Notes: generated by a model not told the origin, from the sequence alone. A stretch of DNA of 64,000 nt from DATKWD01 sp963704815 (GCA_963704815.1 CAVPHU010000010.1:496001-560000), one strand, 5' to 3'; shown: positions 17,646 through 27,682, counted from the first letter of the stretch. Made by a program: numbers and translations.

Positions 17646-19340
17646 ATGGCACACGATGTGGTCATCAAGAACGGCACGGTCGTCGACGGCACCGGTGCCT
17701 CGGCGAAACGGGCCGACGTCGGCATCGACGGCGACCGGGTGACCGCCGTGGGCGACGTCGACGCGTCGGGTGCCGACCGGGTCATCGACGCCGAAGGCCG
17801 GATCGTCACCCCGGGGTTCGTCGATCTCCACTCCCATCTCGACGCTCAGGTGGGCTGGGACCCGATCATGTCGTCGTCGTGCTACCACGGCGTCACCTCG
17901 GTGGTGATGGGCAACTGCGGCATGACGTTCGCACCGGTTCGCCCCGGGCAGGCGAGCGTGCTCGCCGAGGCGATGGAGACGGTCGAGGACATCCCCGCGT
18001 CCTGCATCCTCGAAGGGCTGCCGTGGAACTGGGAGGGCTTCGGCGGCTACCTCGACGCCATCGATGCCATGCCGCAGGGCATCAACGCCGGCGGCTACGT
18101 CGGCGACGTGGCGGTTCGTCTGTACGTCGCCGGCGAGGCCGCGTGCGAGCCCGATTTCGAGGCCACGCCCGAGCAGCTCACCGAGATGGCGAACCTCGTC
18201 GAGGACGCTGTCGAGGCCGGGGCGCTCGGGTACTCGATCTCCCGCAGCCTGTTCCACCGCGTGCCCGACGGCCGCAACGTGCCCGGAACCTGGTCGCCGT
18301 CGTCGGAGTTCTTCACCATCGCCGATCCGCTTCGCCGGCTCGGTCGGGGCGTTCTCGAAGCAGCCCCCCGCTACAACGAGGAGGAGGGCAATGCCTCCCG
18401 TGTCGACGAAGAGGTCGGCTGGATGGCCGAGCTCAGCCGGACGACGGGTCGACCGTTCAGCTTCAACCTCCAGCAGATCTCCTCACTCGGCACCCACTAC
18501 CGCGACGTCATCGCGCTGGCGCAACAGGCCAACGAGAGCGGTGCGCAACTCCGCCCGCAGATCACGCCCCGAAGCGTCGGCGTGCTTTTCTCCTTCGCCG
18601 CCAACACGCTGCTCGACAACCTGGCGGCCTATCAGCCGATCAAGGCTCTCGATCTCGCCGGCCGGCTCGCGGCGATCCGCGACCCCGAAGTTCGTGCGGC
18701 GCTCGTCGAAGAAGGCTCGCGACTGCCGGTCGACCCGTACACCCGGATGTTCCTGATGCCGGCCGATGCGCCGGTCAGCTACGACTACACGCCGGCCGAT
18801 TCGATCGCATCGTTGGCCCAGGCGGCCGGGGTCAGCCCGATCGAGTTCTACCTCGACCAGATGGACGCATCGGACGGCCGTTCGATCGTGAACTGGCCGG
18901 TGATGAACGAGGACCACGATGCCGTCCGCGAGCAGGTCACCTCGCCGGTGACGATCATGGGTCTCGCCGACGCCGGCGCTCACGCGACGCAGATCATGGA
19001 TGCCTCGCAACCCACCTACGTGCTGTCGCACTGGGTGCGCGAGGTCGGGGCGCTCACCCTCGAAGAGGGTGTCCGGCGCCTGACCTCCGATACGGCCGAC
19101 TTCATCGGGTTCACCGATCGGGGCACGCTCCGCGAAGGAAGCTTCGCCGATGTCAACGTCATCGACTTCGACGGCATCGGCCTCGACCTCCCCACCATCG
19201 TCCACGACTTCCCCGGCGACAACCCGCGTTTCGTGCAGCGGGCACACGGCATCGAACACACCCTCGTCAACGGCAAGCCGTTCATGGAGGATGGCGAACA
19301 CACCGGCGAACTCGGCGGGAGGCTGCTTCGCAGCTGCTAG
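17646..19340 (+). CDS. N-acyl-D-amino-acid deacylase family amidohydrolase
   Basis: A 564-residue D-aminoacylase/COG3653-type amidohydrolase. Metal-binding HSHLD is at residues 62-66, the bridging cysteine lies in MGNCGMTFAP near 95-104, and the catalytic aspartate region GLADAGAH lies near 440; the C-terminal strand GTLREGSFADVNVID closes the small domain. Family members cleave N-acyl groups from D-amino acids or related amides; the physiological substrate here is unknown. A paralogue of similar length sits at 44442-46172. The ATG follows AACAAGGAG-type sequence eleven bases upstream, a plausible ribosome site. The gene diverges from the monooxygenase gene, leaving a 173-bp shared promoter region. 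Confidence 0.88.
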   Translation: MAHDVVIKNGTVVDGTGASAKRADVGIDGDRVTAVGDVDASGADRVIDAEGRIVTPGFVDLHSHLDAQVGWDPIMSSSCYHGVTSVVMGNCGMTFAPVRPGQASVLAEAMETVEDIPASCILEGLPWNWEGFGGYLDAIDAMPQGINAGGYVGDVAVRLYVAGEAACEPDFEATPEQLTEMANLVEDAVEAGALGYSISRSLFHRVPDGRNVPGTWSPSSEFFTIADPLRRLGRGVLEAAPRYNEEEGNASRVDEEVGWMAELSRTTGRPFSFNLQQISSLGTHYRDVIALAQQANESGAQLRPQITPRSVGVLFSFAANTLLDNLAAYQPIKALDLAGRLAAIRDPEVRAALVEEGSRLPVDPYTRMFLMPADAPVSYDYTPADSIASLAQAAGVSPIEFYLDQMDASDGRSIVNWPVMNEDHDAVREQVTSPVTIMGLADAGAHATQIMDASQPTYVLSHWVREVGALTLEEGVRRLTSDTADFIGFTDRGTLREGSFADVNVIDFDGIGLDLPTIVHDFPGDNPRFVQRAHGIEHTLVNGKPFMEDGEHTGELGGRLLRSC

Positions 19341-19364
19341 CCCGTGCGCAGGGTGTGTGGCCAC

Positions 19365-19386
19365 CGGCCCGGGTCAGGCCGGGCCG
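19365..19386. terminator. Bidirectional hairpin between convergent genes
   Basis: CGGCCCGG pairs with CCGGGCCG over a six-base loop. It lies 25 bases past the aminoacylase stop and covers the stop codon of the convergent acyltransferase gene. No U-run is evident on either strand. Confidence 0.55.
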
Positions 19387-21239
19387 AGCTCCTCGAGCGA
19401 GCGAGCCAGCAGGTCTGCATACACGACGATGCCCTCGAAGTTGGGGTGGGTCCGGTCGCTGTGCAACAGATCCGGTCGTTCACGGATGATCGCGTTCCAG
19501 TCGGCCACGATGGCGTTCGGGTACTCGGTGCTGATCTGTTCGAGCGTCGAGTTGGTCTCGGGAACCCAGTAGCTGACGCCGACGACGGTGATCAGGACGA
19601 CTCGTCGGTCGGGCCCGAGCAGGTCGAGCGTCTCTCGCAGCGCGGCGACCGACTCGTCGCTCTTGAGGCCGGCGTTCGTGCCGAACTGGAGGATCACGAC
19701 GTCGCGGATCGTGCCGTCGTCGACCATCTGCTGCACCAACGCGGGAGCGTCCCGCCACTGTCGGATCGGGGTGGCGTCGAGGGAGATGCCGGGGAAGCGT
19801 TCGTACATGCTGGGGGCGGCGCCCGACAGCACCGAGTCGCCGAGACCGACGATGCGATCGCCGGGGGGCACCGGGAGATCGGGTGGCCAGGCGGCCGGTC
19901 CGTCGTCGGCAACGCTCGTGGTGGTGGTGAGCGCCTGCTGGGCCTCGATCGCCTGCTGGGCCTCGATCGCCTGCTCGCCCCGCTCGACGGACAGCTGGGC
20001 CGCGGACTTCTCGGGTGCCTGCACGATCCCGATGGTGGCCACCACCACGATGCTTGCGGCACCCGCCGTGAGGACCCGCGGCCATGGCGACGGTGGTCTC
20101 CGCTCGTCGCCCTGCGCTCGGTAGGCCGACCGAATCGACGCCCACGTCCGGCCGAAGCCGTCGCGTCGGATGGGTGTCTCGACCCAGCGATACGAGACCT
20201 CGGTGAGGGCGAGGGTCAGGCCGACGATGACGAGCACGGCCGTGGCGCCGAGCTCGGCACCGGGGTCGGGCGCCGGCAGCAGGGCGGTGATGATCACGAG
20301 CACCGGCCAGTGCCACAAGTAGATGCCGTAGGAGCGCTGTCCGACCCACTCGAGCGGCGCCGTTCGGAACGCGGTCGTGAACACGGTCGTCTCGCCCGGA
20401 AGCGCCGCCACCATCACCGCGGTGAGCAACGAAGCCACCACGATCCCACCCCGGTAGGTCACCGCGGCCTCGCTGTCGATCGTGACGGCCAGGCCGACGA
20501 CACCGAACAACGCAACGAACCCCACCCAGCGTCGGAGGAACCGCCATCGCCCGCTCCGGAGCAGCTTCGTTGGTCCGGAGAAGGCGAACGCGAGCGCGAC
20601 CCCGATCATCAGGCCGAAGGCATGGGTGTCGGTGCCGTAGTAGACGCGGGTGACCGACGCGGGGTCGAAGAGCACCGCCATCAGGATCGCGGAGCCTGCG
20701 GCTGCGGCGAGGGCGATCCGGGCCCGCTGGCCGGCCGTGGCGGCAACGGCAACCAGTCCGACGAAGAGCAGTGGCCACAGCAGATAGAACTGTTCTTCGA
20801 CGGCGAGCGACCAGAACGTCACGAACAGCGAACGTCCGGTGTCGTCGAAGTAGTCGGTTCCTGCCCTGATCTCGAGCCAGTTCGTGCTGAAGGTCAGCCC
20901 CCCGAGCACCTGCCGCCTGATGTCGACGAGCAGGTCTCGGTTGACCAGGCTGGCCACCGCGGTGCTGGCGAAGATCACGAGGAGGAGCGCCGGAAGGAGC
21001 CGTCGGGCTCGTCGTGTCCAGAACGCCGGAAGGTCGACGTGTCCGCTGCGGTTCCGTTCGCGGAGCAGGAGCGTGGTGATGAGAAAGCCGCTGATGACGA
21101 AGAAGACGTCGACGCCGAGGAAGCCGCCGGGCATGGCCGAGGGGCGCAGATGGAAGACGAGCACGGCCAACACGGCCACGGCGCGGAGGCCATCGAGCCC
21201 CTCGATGCGGCCGGCGTCGGGGTCAGCGAGGTTCGTCAT
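19374..21239 (-). CDS. OatA-like acyltransferase with SGNH domain
   Basis: A 621-residue membrane protein: an Acyltransferase_3 domain of ten to eleven helices (about 1-400), then a periplasmic or outside SGNH hydrolase-type domain (about 455-621). The first part carries GLDGLRAVAVLAVLVFH and GGFLGVDVFFVISGFLI with the catalytic histidine region; the second begins at GLGDSVLSGAA, holding the nucleophile serine, and ends with DRTHPNFEG holding the Asp/His pair. Such proteins O-acetylate peptidoglycan or other surface glycans. Between the domains is a Gln/Ala linker of repeated IEAQQA, encoded by tandem 18-bp units at 19933-19968. Its start is 93 bp from the divergent GyrI-like gene. Confidence 0.9.
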   Translation of the reverse strand: MTNLADPDAGRIEGLDGLRAVAVLAVLVFHLRPSAMPGGFLGVDVFFVISGFLITTLLLRERNRSGHVDLPAFWTRRARRLLPALLLVIFASTAVASLVNRDLLVDIRRQVLGGLTFSTNWLEIRAGTDYFDDTGRSLFVTFWSLAVEEQFYLLWPLLFVGLVAVAATAGQRARIALAAAAGSAILMAVLFDPASVTRVYYGTDTHAFGLMIGVALAFAFSGPTKLLRSGRWRFLRRWVGFVALFGVVGLAVTIDSEAAVTYRGGIVVASLLTAVMVAALPGETTVFTTAFRTAPLEWVGQRSYGIYLWHWPVLVIITALLPAPDPGAELGATAVLVIVGLTLALTEVSYRWVETPIRRDGFGRTWASIRSAYRAQGDERRPPSPWPRVLTAGAASIVVVATIGIVQAPEKSAAQLSVERGEQAIEAQQAIEAQQALTTTTSVADDGPAAWPPDLPVPPGDRIVGLGDSVLSGAAPSMYERFPGISLDATPIRQWRDAPALVQQMVDDGTIRDVVILQFGTNAGLKSDESVAALRETLDLLGPDRRVVLITVVGVSYWVPETNSTLEQISTEYPNAIVADWNAIIRERPDLLHSDRTHPNFEGIVVYADLLARSLEELGPA

Positions 21240-21331
21240 GGGGCACCGTGAACGTGACCATGGTCCCTGGCCATCGCGTCAGTGGTCGACGCACGCTTGG
21301 TGGGAGAAGCACCTGAGATGAGGCGAGGTTC

Positions 21332-21790
21332 ATGCCCGAGTTCGAGATCGTTTCCCTCGAGGCGCAGCCGGCGCTGGTCGTGAGCGACACCGTGCCGTTC
21401 GACGAGTTGCCCGACTTCTTCGGGCGGGCGTTCACCGCGGTGATGGCGCAGATCGCAGCGTCGGGTGCTGCCCCGGCAGGACCCCCGTTCGGCTACTACC
21501 CATCGACCCCGACCGACACGGTCGAGATCAGCGCCGGGATGCCGGTGGCAGCGCCCATCGAGACGTCGGGGGAGGTCGAGGCGATCGAGCTGCCGGCCGG
21601 CCGCGCGGTGCGGGGCATCCACGTCGGACCGTACGACACACTCGGACAAACCTACGGCGAGCTCCAGGCATGGATGATCGGTGAAGGGCTCGTGCCGGCA
21701 GCGGCGATGTGGGAGAACTACCTGTCCGATCCCGACGACGAGCCGCCGGAGGAATGGCAGACCGAGATCGTCTGGCCCGTTCAGGGGTAG
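21332..21790 (+). CDS. GyrI-like small-molecule-binding domain protein
   Basis: A stand-alone 152-residue protein of the GyrI-like/AraC-effector-binding fold. The two-fold pattern is visible: an opening beta strand with FEIVSLEAQPALVV, a helix with LPDFFGRAFTAVMAQ, the VEISAGMPV strand, the LPAGRAVRGIHVGPYDTL turn, and the conserved WENYLSDP near the end. It lacks any DNA-binding domain, so it is more likely a hydrolase- or binding-type SOUL/GyrI member than a regulator. The start ATG follows GATGAGGCGAGGTTC, a fair ribosome site. Ligand unknown. Confidence 0.8.
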   Translation: MPEFEIVSLEAQPALVVSDTVPFDELPDFFGRAFTAVMAQIAASGAAPAGPPFGYYPSTPTDTVEISAGMPVAAPIETSGEVEAIELPAGRAVRGIHVGPYDTLGQTYGELQAWMIGEGLVPAAAMWENYLSDPDDEPPEEWQTEIVWPVQG

Positions 21791-21815
21791 GTGGTGCGGC
21801 ACCGACCGCTCCGGT

Positions 21816-22037
21816 TCACCACTTCAGTTCGACCTCGAGGCTGCTCTTGCCGTCGACCTCGAGTTCGAGTTCGACCTCGAGCACGATTTCGTCGGGGACC
21901 TTGACGGTGGTGCGGATGCCTTCGCGCCGGAAGCTCAACTCGTTGTGCCGAGCCAATTGGTCGGCGAGCTCGCGGAGCATGGCGGCGGCCTCTTCCCGAC
22001 TCACCGGGCCTTCTTGTTCGATCTCGAGCAGCTTCAT
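21816..22037 (-). CDS. Amphi-Trp domain protein
   Basis: A 73-residue protein matching the small amphi-Trp family: MKLLEIEQEGPVSREEAAAML, a helix LRELADQLARHN, and beta strands ending in the diagnostic tryptophan (VELKW at the very C-terminus). The chain alternates charged and hydrophobic residues, giving the amphipathic strands that name the family. Function is unknown. The ATG was placed where the family motif begins; a longer in-frame extension upstream is not conserved-looking and crosses the palindrome at 22120. Confidence 0.8.
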   Translation of the reverse strand: MKLLEIEQEGPVSREEAAAMLRELADQLARHNELSFRREGIRTTVKVPDEIVLEVELELEVDGKSSLEVELKW

Positions 22038-22119
22038 GTCGCTGGTCCTTCTGTCGCGGGTGCCGATGTCGAGCCCCTTCTCGAATTGAGGGTAGCTGCA
22101 CGTCCGAGCATCCGGGCCT

Positions 22120-22141
22120 CCGCGGGTTGCCCAACCCGCGG
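22120..22141. promoter_or_regulatory. 22-bp palindrome in the amphi-Trp/GntR intergenic region
   Basis: CCGCGGGTTG pairs perfectly with CAACCCGCGG across two bases. It is 83 bp upstream of the amphi-Trp start and about 225 bp upstream of the GntR gene, in a 329-bp stretch without genes. It could be an operator or a short hairpin. Apart from this site and the GntR promoter near 22310, nothing else is seen in that stretch. Confidence 0.4.
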
Positions 22142-22306
22142 CGTTCGCTGAAGGTTCAGGGCAGTAGGGCATAGCCGCAACAAGAAGCCGGATATCGGGC
22201 GGCTCAGCCACATGCCCACCACGATCCGTCTGCCCGCAGAACGTCGAGGAGGTGGGTGGCTCGGTCGCCAGGCGAGCCCACCCGTCGCTCCGGAAATCCC
22301 CGGGAC

Positions 22307-22331
22307 CAGACATTTTGGTCGATATGGTCTG
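22307..22331. promoter_or_regulatory. Imperfect dyad in the GntR promoter
   Basis: CAGAC and GTCTG are placed as a 25-bp dyad with an AT-rich, partly symmetric centre. The site lies about 35 bp upstream of the chosen GntR start, where autorepression would act. The left side repeats the 13-mer CCAGACATTTTGG also present at 13850. Confidence 0.35.
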
Positions 22332-22352
22332 TTGTCCGGATGACCGGATGCG

Positions 22353-22359
22353 AAGGAGG
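22353..22359 (+). promoter_or_regulatory. Ribosome binding site deciding the GntR start
   Basis: AAGGAGG lies seven bases before GTG 22367. It makes this GTG the likely start over the in-frame ATG at 22340, which precedes the site. Confidence 0.75.
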
Positions 22360-22366
22360 CGCAGGC

Positions 22367-23125
22367 GTGGTGAAGTCGCTCGATCGCTCGAGTCCGCTGC
22401 CGCTGTGGGCGCAGCTCGAACAGGAGCTGTGGCAACGGCTCGAGGCGGGGGAGTTCGACGACGGTGCCTTTCCCACCGATCTCGAGCTCACCGAGGCGTA
22501 CGGCGTCAGTCGCCACACGGTGCGCGAGGCCATCCGTCATCTCAACAAGGCCGGCGTGCTCACCCGCGAACGAGGTCGAGGAACGGTGGTCAACCGCTCG
22601 GAGTTCGAGCAGTCGCTCGGCACCCTCTACAGCCTGTTCCAGTCAGTCGAGTCGGCTGGCGTCGAACAGACGAGCGAGGTCCTGCGGCTCGAGGTGGTCA
22701 CCGATCCGGTGGCTGCCGCCAACCTCGAGGTCGACGAGTCGACCGATCTGGTGTTCCTCGAACGCCTGCGGATGGCCGGCGGATCACCGCTGGCCATCGA
22801 TCGGGCGTGGTTGCCCCACGACCTCGCGGCGCCGCTGCTGAAGGTCGACTGGTCGCACACCGCGCTCTATGCCGAGCTCGCCGCGGCGGGTGCGCCGGTC
22901 CCCAGCCAGGGGTGGGAACGACTCACGCCGATCGTGCCGACGCCGGCTGATCGTGCCCAGCTCGGTCTGCGCAAGGGCGACGCCGCGTTCTTCCTCGAGC
23001 GTCTGGGCCAGCGCGACGGCCGGGCCATCGAGTGGCGCACCACCATCATCCGGGGCGACCGCTACCGCTTCGTCACCGACTGGTCAGCCGGCGGTCGCTC
23101 GGAGCTGCGCCCCACCGCCACCTGA
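22367..23125 (+). CDS. GntR/HutC-family transcriptional regulator
   Basis: A 252-residue ligand-responsive repressor. Residues 5-75 are a GntR winged helix (PLWAQLEQELWQRLEAGEF, then TDLELTEAYGVSRHTVREAIRHLNKAGVLTRERGRGTVV, with the recognition helix around SRHTVREA); 95-245 is a UTRA effector-binding domain with VFLERLRMAGGSPLAIDRAWLP. GTG 22367 is chosen because an AAGGAGG site precedes it by seven bases. It is transcribed toward the sulfur-oxidation genes, whose first promoter region begins about 60 bp downstream. HutC-type proteins bind palindromes built on GT-N-AC; the ATGTACGTACAT site at 30712 fits, so it is the best local candidate regulator of the island. This link is inference. Confidence 0.85.
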   Translation: MVKSLDRSSPLPLWAQLEQELWQRLEAGEFDDGAFPTDLELTEAYGVSRHTVREAIRHLNKAGVLTRERGRGTVVNRSEFEQSLGTLYSLFQSVESAGVEQTSEVLRLEVVTDPVAAANLEVDESTDLVFLERLRMAGGSPLAIDRAWLPHDLAAPLLKVDWSHTALYAELAAAGAPVPSQGWERLTPIVPTPADRAQLGLRKGDAAFFLERLGQRDGRAIEWRTTIIRGDRYRFVTDWSAGGRSELRPTAT

Positions 23126-23185
23126 CCGTCGTTTCGCGGGCGACGCAGCGTCCGTCGAAGGCGGTTGACCGTTCGTGCAAAAGAC

Positions 23186-23201
23186 CGTACATTCGGTTCA
23201 T
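23186..23201 (+). promoter_or_regulatory. Candidate operator upstream of the molybdoenzyme operon
   Basis: CGTACATTCGGTTCAT lies 34 bp upstream of the FeS/NrfD gene. It shares the CGTACAT half-site with 30717 and the longer GTAyATTCGG core with 27742. The left palindrome half present at the other two sites is absent here. Confidence 0.45.
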
Positions 23202-23234
23202 CTGATCCCGAGGAACGACGGGGGACCTCGATCC

Positions 23235-24798
23235 ATGACGCGGATGGGCTTTCTGCTCGACAGCGACAACTGCATCGGTTGTCACGCCTGCACGGTCGCG
23301 TGCAAGAGCGAGCACGACGTGCCGCTCGGGGTCAACCGGACCTGGGTCAAGTACATCGAGACGGGCACGTTCCCCGACGTGGCCCGCAAGTTCAACGTGA
23401 TGCGCTGCAACCAGTGCGACGACGCGCCGTGCATGGACGATCTGCCCGACCTCCGCGCTGTACCGGGCCGACAACGGCGTCGTCGACTTCCAGGACGACG
23501 ACTGCATCGGCTGCAAGTCGTGCATGAACGCCTGCCCCTACGACGCGCTCTACATCAACCCCGAGACCAACACCGCCCACAAGTGCAACATGTGCAATCA
23601 CCGGCTCGAGGTGGGCCTCGAGCCGTCGTGTCAGATCGTGTGCCCGACCGAGGCGATCAAGATCGGCGACCTCGACGACCCGACGCAGCGAGATCAGCCG
23701 GATCATCGCCCGAGACGACGTGGCGGTTCGTTCGCCCGAGCAGAACACCAAGCCGAAGGTCTTCTACCGCGGCGCCGACCAGGCCTCGCTCGACCCGACC
23801 CGGACCGCCATCGCCAACGACGGGATGATCTGGGCCGACACCCTTCGTGACGTCACGGGGCCGCGCCACCCGACGGTGCCGGTCGACCTGGGCACCACAC
23901 CGGCCGACGAGCGACGGCGTCGTCGCCCGCACCGCCTACACCACCTCCCACCAGATGACGTGGAAGGCCAAGGTGTCGGGCTACCTGGTCACCAAGGCGG
24001 TCGCCGCCGGCGTGATGCTGGTCGCCGCGCTGCTGGTGCTGCATGGGCCACGCCGACGAGCAGGCTGCGGTCGGCGTCGTGCCGCCGATGGTCGCCGGCG
24101 TGTTCCTCGGCACTCACCGGCGTCCTGCTGGTCTGCGGACCTCAAGCAGCCCGGCCGCTTCCACTACCTGCTCACCAAGGGCAACTGGTCGTCGTGGCTC
24201 GTCAAGGGCGCCTACATCCTGATGGCCTTCGCCGCGGTGTGCGCGCTGTGGTGGATCGCCGGGCTCGCCGATGCGCCCGGAGTCTCTGGAGGTGCTGGCG
24301 GTGCCGGCTGTGCTGGGCGCTGCCGGGACCGCCGGCTACACGGCCTACCTGTTCGGCTCAGTGCGAAGGCCGCGACCTGTGGCAGACGCCGCTGCTGCTC
24401 CCGGTCCTGCTGGCCCAGGCGGTCACGGCGGGCGGCGCCGCCTACGCGATCCTCGACATCTTCATGGCCGTGCCCGAGCCCGACGCCGTCCGGTGGGTCC
24501 TGCTCGGTGGTGTGACCGCGGTCGCCGTCCTGATCGCCGTCGAGCTCTCGTCGCACGGCAGCCGACACGTCGAGCTCGCCGTCGATGCGATGACCAAGGG
24601 TGCGTACGCCAAGCAGTTCTGGTGGGGCGGCGTCGTGCTCGGTCTGGTCGTGCCCGCCGCGCTGGTGATCGTCGCCCTCGCGGCCGAGGTCGACGGCCCG
24701 GCCCTCGCCCGCGCTCGGCCGGCGTGGCCGCCCTCGTCGGCATGTTCGCCTACGAAGACTCGTTCGTCCGGGCCGGCCAGTCCGTGCCCCTCTCCTGA
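23235..24798 (+). CDS. Fused four-cluster ferredoxin / NrfD membrane subunit of a molybdoenzyme (many frameshifts)
   Basis: After repair this is one chain of about 517 residues. Residues 1-190 form a DmsB/SoeB-type electron-transfer subunit with 16 cysteines in four groups (CIGCHACTVAC at 13-23, then CNQC...C..C, CIGCKSCMNAC and CNMC...C...C), carrying four 4Fe-4S clusters. From about 240 on it is an NrfD/PsrC-like quinone-linked anchor with eight to nine helices. No stop separates the parts, so subunits usually encoded apart are fused. Ten breaks, each fixed by removing one base, fall near 23435, 23686, 23912, 24042, 24109, 24134, 24279, 24358, 24709 and 24717. With the next gene it forms a cytoplasm-facing complex; sulfite oxidation (SoeBC) is favoured by context, polysulfide or tetrathionate reduction is possible. 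Confidence 0.82.
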
Positions 24799-24807
24799 GG
24801 AGACCCC

Positions 24808-27682
24808 GTGACCGACCTCTCCAAGTACCCGCCCTTCGAGCAGTGGCACGACTGGACCGAGCTCGACGCCAAGGCCTGGCCCGAGAAGGTCGAACGCAAC
24901 TACACGCTCGTGCCGACCACGTGCTTCAACTGCGAGGCCGGCTGCGGCCTCGTCGCCTACTTCGACCAGGACACCGGCGAGATCGCCAAGATCGAGGGCA
25001 ACCCCGAACACCCGGCGAGCCGCGGTCGCAACTGCGCCAAGGGGCCGGCCACCCTCAACCAGGTCTACGACCCCGAGCGGGTCATGTACCCGATGAAGCG
25101 AGTGGGGGAGCGGGGCTCGGGCCAGTGGGAGCGCATCACCTGGGATCAGGCGCTCGACGAGGTCGGGGCCAGGATCCGGACCGCCATTCGTCGAGGACCG
25201 CCACAACGAGGTGATGTACCACGTCGGCCGTCCCGGCGAGGACGGCTACACCGATCGGGTGCTGAAGGCCTGGGGTGTCGACGGCCACAACAGCCACACC
25301 AACATCTGCTCGTCGAACGCCCGCATCGGCTACCAGGCGTGGATGGGCCACGACCGACCGTCGTCGGACTTCGCCAACGCCGAGGTCATCTTCCTGATCT
25401 CGGCGCACCTCGAGGCCGGGTCACTACTTCAACCCCCACGCCCAGCGCATCATGGAGGCCCAGGAGAAGGGCGCCAAGATCATCGCGGTCGACCCACGGC
25501 TGTCCAACACCGGCGCCAAGGCCGACTACTGGCTGCCGACGTGGCCCGGGCACCGAGCCGTTCCTGCTGCTGGCCATCGCCCGTCTGCTCATCGAGTCCG
25601 AGACCTGGAACGCCCCGTTCGTGCAGCGCTGGACGAACTGGGAGACCTACCTCCGCGAGAAGCACCCGGACCTGCCCGGTCGAGTGGGAGTCAGGTCCGC
25701 GAGGCGCTGCTCGACGAGTACGCCGAGTACACCCCCGAGGCCGCCGAGCAGAAGACCGGCGTCGACGCCGAGACGATTCGCGAGATCGCCGAGCTCATCG
25801 GCGACCATCCCGACCAAGTTCGCGTCGCACAACTGGCGGGCCGCCGGCGCCGGCAACCTCGGCGGCTGGCAGGTGGCCCGCTGCCTGTTCTTCCTCAACG
25901 TGCTCACCGGATCGGTGGCCACCAAGGGCGGCACGGCCGGCAACGGCATGAACAAGTTCAAGCCCGCAGCTCCCGATCGGAGCGCCGGGCATCACGAGCT
26001 GGAACGAGCTCGAGTGGCCCCGCGAGTACCCGCTCGCCTACCACGAGATGTCGATCCTGCTGCCGCACTTCCTCAACGAGGGGCGCGGCAACGCTCGACG
26101 TCTACTTCTCGCGGGTCTACAACCCGATCTGGACCAACCCCGACGGGTTCACCTGGATGGAGGCGCTCACGCGACGAGGAGAAGGTCCAGTGCCACGTGG
26201 CGCTGACGCCGACCTGGTCCGAGACGTCGTGGTTCGCCGACTACGTGCTGCCGATGGGCGTCTCGACCGAGCGCCACGACGTCCACTCCTACGAGACCCA
26301 CGCCGGCCGCTGGATCGGCTTCCGTCAGTCGGTGTTCCGTCGCTACGCCGAGCTCGAGCAGGAGCGGGCAACCGGATCGACCGACCTCGGCCCCGACGCC
26401 CGCAGCTACGACTACAACCCCGGCGAGGTCTGGGAGGAGAACGAGTTCTGGATCGACCTGTCGTGGCGCATCGACCCCGACGGTCGACTCGGCGTTCGCG
26501 AGTGGTTCGAGAGCGACCGAGCACCCAGGCAAGCCGATCACCGTCGACGAGTACTACGGCGAAGATGTTCGGGGAGAACGTGCCGGGACTGGCCGAGGCA
26601 GCGGCCGAGGCCGGACAGACCCCGCTCGAGTACATGAAGGACCGGTCGGCGTTCGGCGTCCCCGGCGACACGCTACGAGCCCTACGAGCGTCCGGTCGAT
26701 CCCTGCCGCGCTCGAGGGGTGCGTGCTCGGACGACACGGGCGTCTACCGCAAGCCCGGGACCGCCGGCACCTGGAACGGCGACCTCGACGACCTCGAGCG
26801 ACCTGACCCTGCAGCCCGTTCGGCGACGGCTCACCCGCCGTCGACATCGAGCGGCGAGGCCAAGGAGGGGTTCCCCACCCCGTCGAAGAAGCTCGAGCTG
26901 TTCTCGACCACGCTCGCCGAGTGGGGCTGGCCCGAGTACGCGACGCCGACGTGGATTCCGTCCCACGTCCACTGGGAAGACCTCGACCTGGCCGGGAATG
27001 AACGCATCCTGCTCCCGACGTTCCGCATCCCGACGCTCATCCACACCCGCTCGGCCAACTCGAAGTGGCTGAACGAGATCAGCCACCGCCACCCGCTCTG
27101 GATCCACCCGTCCGACGCCGAGAAGCTCGGGATCGAGGAGAGCGGCCTGGTGCGGGTCACCACCCGGATCGGCCACTTCGTGATCGCCGCCTGGCGGACC
27201 GAGGGCATCCGGCCCGGCGTGGTCGCTGCGTCGCATCACATGGGCCGGTGGCGGCTCGAGGAGGACAAGGCGCGGTCCTGGGGTGCCGGGAAGGCCTCGA
27301 TCAGCAACCAGCCGAACGACGCGGCGGGACGACGTGGAAGCTCAGGCGCGAGCACGGCAACGAGCCCTACGAGTCGTCCGATCCCGACAGCGGCAGGATC
27401 TGGTGGAACGACACCGGCGTGCACCAGAACGCCACGTTCTGTGTGCAGCCCGACCCGATCTCCGGCATGCAGTGCTGGCACCAGCGGGTTCGGGTCGGAC
27501 CGGCCGAGGCGGGAGACGAGTACGGCGACGTGGTGGTCGACACCGCCAAGTCCCGTGAGGCCTATCTCGACTGGCTCACCAAGACCCGCCCGGCCGGCAC
27601 CGACGACAGCGGGCTCCGTCGCCCGCTCTGGTACGCCCGACCGCTCAAGCCGGCCGCCACCGCGTACCGCTTGCCCGACTGA
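24808..27682 (+). CDS. Molybdopterin oxidoreductase catalytic subunit, SoeA-like (many frameshifts)
   Basis: A DMSO-reductase-family enzyme of about 950 residues after repair. The N-terminal 4Fe-4S motif is CFNCEAGC...NCAKG (near 39-75); NICSSNARIGYQ near 167 supplies the likely molybdenum-ligand cysteine; the C-terminal MGD-binding domain starts near RILLPTFRIPTLIHTRSANSKWLNEI. There is no twin-arginine signal, so it works in the cytoplasm, as SoeA does and as periplasmic tetrathionate or thiosulfate reductases usually do not. GTG 24808 follows GAGGAG. About 19 single-base breaks, all extra bases, lie between 25189 and 27330, densest at 25421-26172 and 26518-26852; repaired motifs are intact. 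Partner: the upstream FeS/NrfD fusion. Proposed reaction, sulfite to sulfate, rests on neighbours. Confidence 0.82.

Noticed and set aside
19933..19968. Tandem 18-bp repeats as a mobile-element trace
   Set aside because: They encode the IEAQQA linker of the acyltransferase in frame.
24808..27682. Selenocysteine or programmed recoding in the molybdopterin gene
   Set aside because: No in-frame TGA is involved; all breaks are +1 and scattered, and no slippery-site plus stop arrangement is repeated.
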